DNA of 15,661 nt from CAZGRP01 sp964527995 (GTDB taxonomy: Bacteria; Zhuqueibacterota; Zhuqueibacteria; Oceanimicrobiales; CAZGRP01). Within the stretch, counting starts at the first letter, position 1, and each line of letters begins with the position of its first letter. The stretch lies in assembly GCA_964527995.1 (NCBI GenBank), contig CAZGRP010000081.1, positions 1-15,661 on the forward strand, given 5' to 3'. The translations under genes were made by a program, and so were the position numbers. Of this stretch, positions 13,010 through 15,661 are shown in pieces. A model generated the notes under the pieces. The model saw only the letters and a list, made by a program, of their open reading frames with translations. It searched no databases and was not told the DNA's origin.

Positions 13010-15580
13010 ATGACCATTTCTCGGCGCATATCTGCCTTGGTGTCGTTCACCATGGTCGCGCTCTTTGTGAGCGCCTGTGACAATGGGGGCGAGCGCAAGA
13101 TCAAGCTGGCCAGCGGCACCCACAGGACGACGGACGGGACGCAGAAAGCAGCCAGTGTGCTGCGGGTGTCCCCGGAAGAGCAGCGCACCGTGGCCGTGCT
13201 CTTTTTCAACAATGGAACCGGAGACGCATCTCTCGACTGGCTGCGCCGCGGGCTGACCGACATGCTTGTGACGGAGCTGTCCCAGTCGCCTTACTTGAAC
13301 GTTGTCACCATGCGGCGCCTCACCGAGGTCGCTCGCCGTATGGGTAAGGCTCAGAAGGATCTCACCGACTTGTCGTTCGCGGCCATGGTGGCCAGAATGG
13401 CAAAGGCCCAGACGCTGCTGACAGGGCGTTTTTACCGCGCGTCCGACAGCCTGCGGATCGATGTGGAACTGCGCCAGGTCGAGTCGGGTCAGGTCGTGCG
13501 GCGCGAGACAGTGGCGGGCTCCGGCCTCGAGAGCATCTTCTCTATGGTCGATGATCTCTCCCAGCGCGTGCGCACGAACCTTCGCGGCGACTTCGAGGCC
13601 ATCCAGGCGTCCGGCGTCAGCCTGGTCGATATGACCAAATCGGTCGAGGCTTTTCGCTGCTACTCGAAAGGTCTTGAGGCTCTCGACAAGTTGATTTACG
13701 TCCAGGCCGATAGCTGCTTCCGCAAGGCAGTGGAATACGACACGACCTTCGCGGTCGCCTACCTGCGTCTGGCACGCTCCAGCTTTGCCATCGGCCAATA
13801 TGGCGCCGGGCAAGAAGCGCTTCGAATGGCACGCCGGCACGTGAACAACTTGTCGCAGAGCGACCGCCTGCAGTTGCGCCTCCTGGAGGCTGACGTCCGA
13901 GGGGATGTCAAGGAGTCTCTGGCCATTATGGAAGACATCATCACTCGCGCGCCCAGGGATGTCGATACTCGCATGGCACTGGCGACGATGCTGCTCCATC
14001 GCCTCGGTGACCACGAACGTGCCATCGAAGAATACGAGACCGTCATCGAGCTGGAGCCGGGCCGCAAGCTTGCCTACAACCAGCTCGCCTATCTCTACGC
14101 CTACCGAGGAGACTTCACGACGGCTCTCAAGTACCTGGACGAGTACCAGCAACTGGCTCCGGACGAACCCAACCCGTACGACAGTCGGGGCGAAATCCTG
14201 ATGATGGCGGGCCGTCTTCAGGAAGCGGCCGCTGCGCTGCAGACCGCTCTCGAAAAATGGCCCTCCTTCTACCCGTCATCCATGCGCCTCGCGGCTATTT
14301 ATTCGGAGCTTGGTGAGGAGCGCGAGGCGCTGAAATACTCCTCGAACTGGATTGATCACGCCCCCAGTGAGAAGGTCCGATCAGATGCTTACACCCAGCG
14401 GGCCGCGATTCTGTGGCGGACCGGTCGCATCAAGGAGGCCTCGGAGGCCTTGCGGCTGGCGGAGAAGGCCTTACCAGAATCGTCTCTGCCGATCATTGTT
14501 GGCGGAGAGATGTATAGAGCAATCGGTGACACGGCCTCGGCTCTTTCACTCCATCGCCGCTACTTCAGGCGCATGAAGACGCGGGTCGCAAAAGACTTCG
14601 CCGACGCGCCGGAGAAAAAAAGCCATTTGCTGATGCTCTGTTTGGAGTCTGGTTTGCCAGCCGATGAAGCTCTGCGGATGGCGCAGGCCCTCGTCGGTGA
14701 CGAGCAGCGCTCGCTGTTCCGGGAGCAGTTCGGCCTGTATCTCGGAGTGCTTTATCTGCGTGCGGGAGAAGTGGAGCGCGGCGAGGCTATGCTGAGTGAC
14801 CCTGACGCCGAGTTCTACGACGTTTTGACGAGACTTCCGGGCGTCGGCCGCAGCCGCGTATGGAAATACCTTTCTGAGGCGATCCGGCTGGAGCCGAAGA
14901 CAGGCGGACTGGATTATCGCTCGTGCAACCTGATGCTCGAATCGGCGGAGAAGGCTGGCCGGAAGGACCTTGAACTGTTGGCGCGATTCTCTCGCGCCCA
15001 GTACTACGCCAAGTATGACCGGCGGGACGACCTTGCCGCGGAGTATCGCGACCTGGGCACTCCGATGGAGAAGGAGTGGCGTGTCATCGGTCCCTTTCAG
15101 AATCGCTCGGGGTTCATGCGTCGCTTTCCGCCCGAGGACTCCGTGGATCTGCGGGCGTCTTACGTCGCCATGGGAAGGCGCGTGACCTGGCAGCCGGCCA
15201 CGGATGGCGCCTACGACGGTTTTGTCGACCTCCGCGCCGTGCTCAAGCGTTCATCGTGGGCTGTTGGCTATGCAACGGTGTCGATTCATGTGCCCGACGA
15301 GCGCATGGCACAACTCCGCCTGGCCACCGACGAAGCGTGCAAGCTCTGGCTCAACGGCAAGTTGGTGTGGCAGGCCTTCCGCAGCGAGGACCCCGTCATC
15401 GATCAGGACATCGTCACGGTCATGCTGCGTCCGGGGGAGAATCGCCTGCTTCTCAAGGTGACCAATAGCATCAGGGATTGGGGTTTCTACCTGAGGGTGA
15501 CCGACGAGCAGGGCCGTGGATTTCCGGACATTCGGTTCCGGCCCCCTGCGGCCGGCGAGTCGTCTGTGGTGGTGCTCTAG
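13010..15580 (+). CDS. Large TPR lipoprotein with CsgG/FlgO-like N-domain and C-terminal beta domain
   Basis: Lipoprotein of 856 residues. The signal peptide ends in a canonical lipobox (VSAC, Cys23) followed by Asp24, which in enteric bacteria retains lipoproteins in the inner membrane; whether that rule holds here is unknown. Residues about 58-195 resemble the CsgG/FlgO/TolB-N type fold often fused to TPRs: TVAVLFFNNGTGDASLDWLR, then the LTDMLVTELSQSP helix and TLLTGRFYR. Many TPR-like helical pairs follow (about 205-560), the clearest at HERAIEEYETVIELEPGRKL. The C-terminal part (about 685-850) begins with EWRVIGPFQNR and contains the segments LRLATDEACKLWLNGKLVW and LRPGENRLLLKVTN, as in beta-sandwich domains that follow TPRs in large secreted proteins. 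AAGGA (13000-13004) lies 5 nt before ATG. It probably scaffolds an envelope complex; the partner is unknown. Confidence 0.88.
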   Translation: MTISRRISALVSFTMVALFVSACDNGGERKIKLASGTHRTTDGTQKAASVLRVSPEEQRTVAVLFFNNGTGDASLDWLRRGLTDMLVTELSQSPYLNVVTMRRLTEVARRMGKAQKDLTDLSFAAMVARMAKAQTLLTGRFYRASDSLRIDVELRQVESGQVVRRETVAGSGLESIFSMVDDLSQRVRTNLRGDFEAIQASGVSLVDMTKSVEAFRCYSKGLEALDKLIYVQADSCFRKAVEYDTTFAVAYLRLARSSFAIGQYGAGQEALRMARRHVNNLSQSDRLQLRLLEADVRGDVKESLAIMEDIITRAPRDVDTRMALATMLLHRLGDHERAIEEYETVIELEPGRKLAYNQLAYLYAYRGDFTTALKYLDEYQQLAPDEPNPYDSRGEILMMAGRLQEAAAALQTALEKWPSFYPSSMRLAAIYSELGEEREALKYSSNWIDHAPSEKVRSDAYTQRAAILWRTGRIKEASEALRLAEKALPESSLPIIVGGEMYRAIGDTASALSLHRRYFRRMKTRVAKDFADAPEKKSHLLMLCLESGLPADEALRMAQALVGDEQRSLFREQFGLYLGVLYLRAGEVERGEAMLSDPDAEFYDVLTRLPGVGRSRVWKYLSEAIRLEPKTGGLDYRSCNLMLESAEKAGRKDLELLARFSRAQYYAKYDRRDDLAAEYRDLGTPMEKEWRVIGPFQNRSGFMRRFPPEDSVDLRASYVAMGRRVTWQPATDGAYDGFVDLRAVLKRSSWAVGYATVSIHVPDERMAQLRLATDEACKLWLNGKLVWQAFRSEDPVIDQDIVTVMLRPGENRLLLKVTNSIRDWGFYLRVTDEQGRGFPDIRFRPPAAGESSVVVL

Positions 15581-15645
15581 GAGAACCAGAACGCAGGGAG
15601 TCGGCAGGGGGAAGGCCGAAAGGTGTGTCGAAGCGGAAAAAACAC

Positions 15646-15651
15646 TTGACT
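15646..15651 (+). promoter_or_regulatory. Possible -35 box of a downstream gene at the window edge
   Basis: TTGACT lies 65 nt after the lipoprotein stop. A matching -10 box would fall beyond the window, so this cannot be confirmed. The rest of 15581-15661 shows no gene and no clear terminator. Confidence 0.15.
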
Positions 15652-15661
15652 GTTTAGAGCC

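Noticed and set aside
12893..14152. Minus-strand open frame of 419 codons
   Set aside because: It lies opposite the lipoprotein gene, whose lipobox and TPR pattern are convincing; the antisense product has no recognisable domain.
1..15661. Mobile element, prophage or defence island
   Set aside because: No transposase, integrase, inverted terminal repeats, tRNA-linked att site, CRISPR repeats or nuclease genes were seen, and codon use looks uniform across the window.

Overview
The window reads as one strand of a GC-rich (roughly 60%) Gram-negative chromosome. All eleven credible genes lie on the + strand, most have clear Shine-Dalgarno sites, and TTG and GTG starts are common. A lipobox protein and a Tat-type export signal point to a cell with a periplasm. 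The mix of genes (many GAF/PP2C phosphatases, STAS and HATPase partner-switching proteins, an AGCS symporter, a TPR lipoprotein with a CsgG/FlgO-like domain) resembles uncultured lineages such as the FCB superphylum, Acidobacteriota or delta-proteobacteria-like bacteria. That placement is inference; the window holds no rRNA or other marker.

Layout: (1) 6-1337, a soluble tandem-GAF protein, possibly cut at its 5' end. (2) 1338-1674, a gap with a near-consensus sigma70-type promoter and a long, hairpin-rich leader. (3) 1675-4699, a core cassette of an 8-TM GAF-PP2C phosphatase (RsbU-like), a STAS anti-anti-sigma protein (RsbV-like) and a HATPase anti-sigma/serine kinase (RsbW-like), with tight or overlapping junctions. 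(4) 4742-6484, a cytosolic GAF-GAF-PP2C phosphatase. (5) 6553-7899, an AGCS sodium:alanine/glycine symporter, followed 6 nt later by (6) 7906-9051, a response-regulator-PP2C phosphatase. (7) 9143-10393, a Tat-exported M24 Xaa-Pro peptidase. (8) 10418-10891, a RidA-family protein with an N-terminal export or lipoprotein signal, and 1 nt later (9) 10893-12857, a membrane HAMP-GAF-PP2C phosphatase. (10) 13010-15580, a large TPR lipoprotein, probably under its own promoter.

How they may work together: in partner switching the HATPase kinase phosphorylates the STAS protein and holds a target (classically a sigma factor). PP2C phosphatases dephosphorylate the STAS protein, which then sequesters the kinase and frees the target. 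Here four phosphatases with four different sensory front ends (8-TM plus GAF; GAF-GAF; receiver; periplasmic sensor plus HAMP-GAF) sit around one STAS/HATPase pair, which suggests many inputs into one switch. No sigma factor is encoded here, so the output is unknown. The exported peptidase, RidA protein and amino-acid symporter hint at a link to peptide or amino-acid supply, but that link rests on gene order alone.

No tRNA, rRNA, insertion sequence, CRISPR array or integrase was seen.
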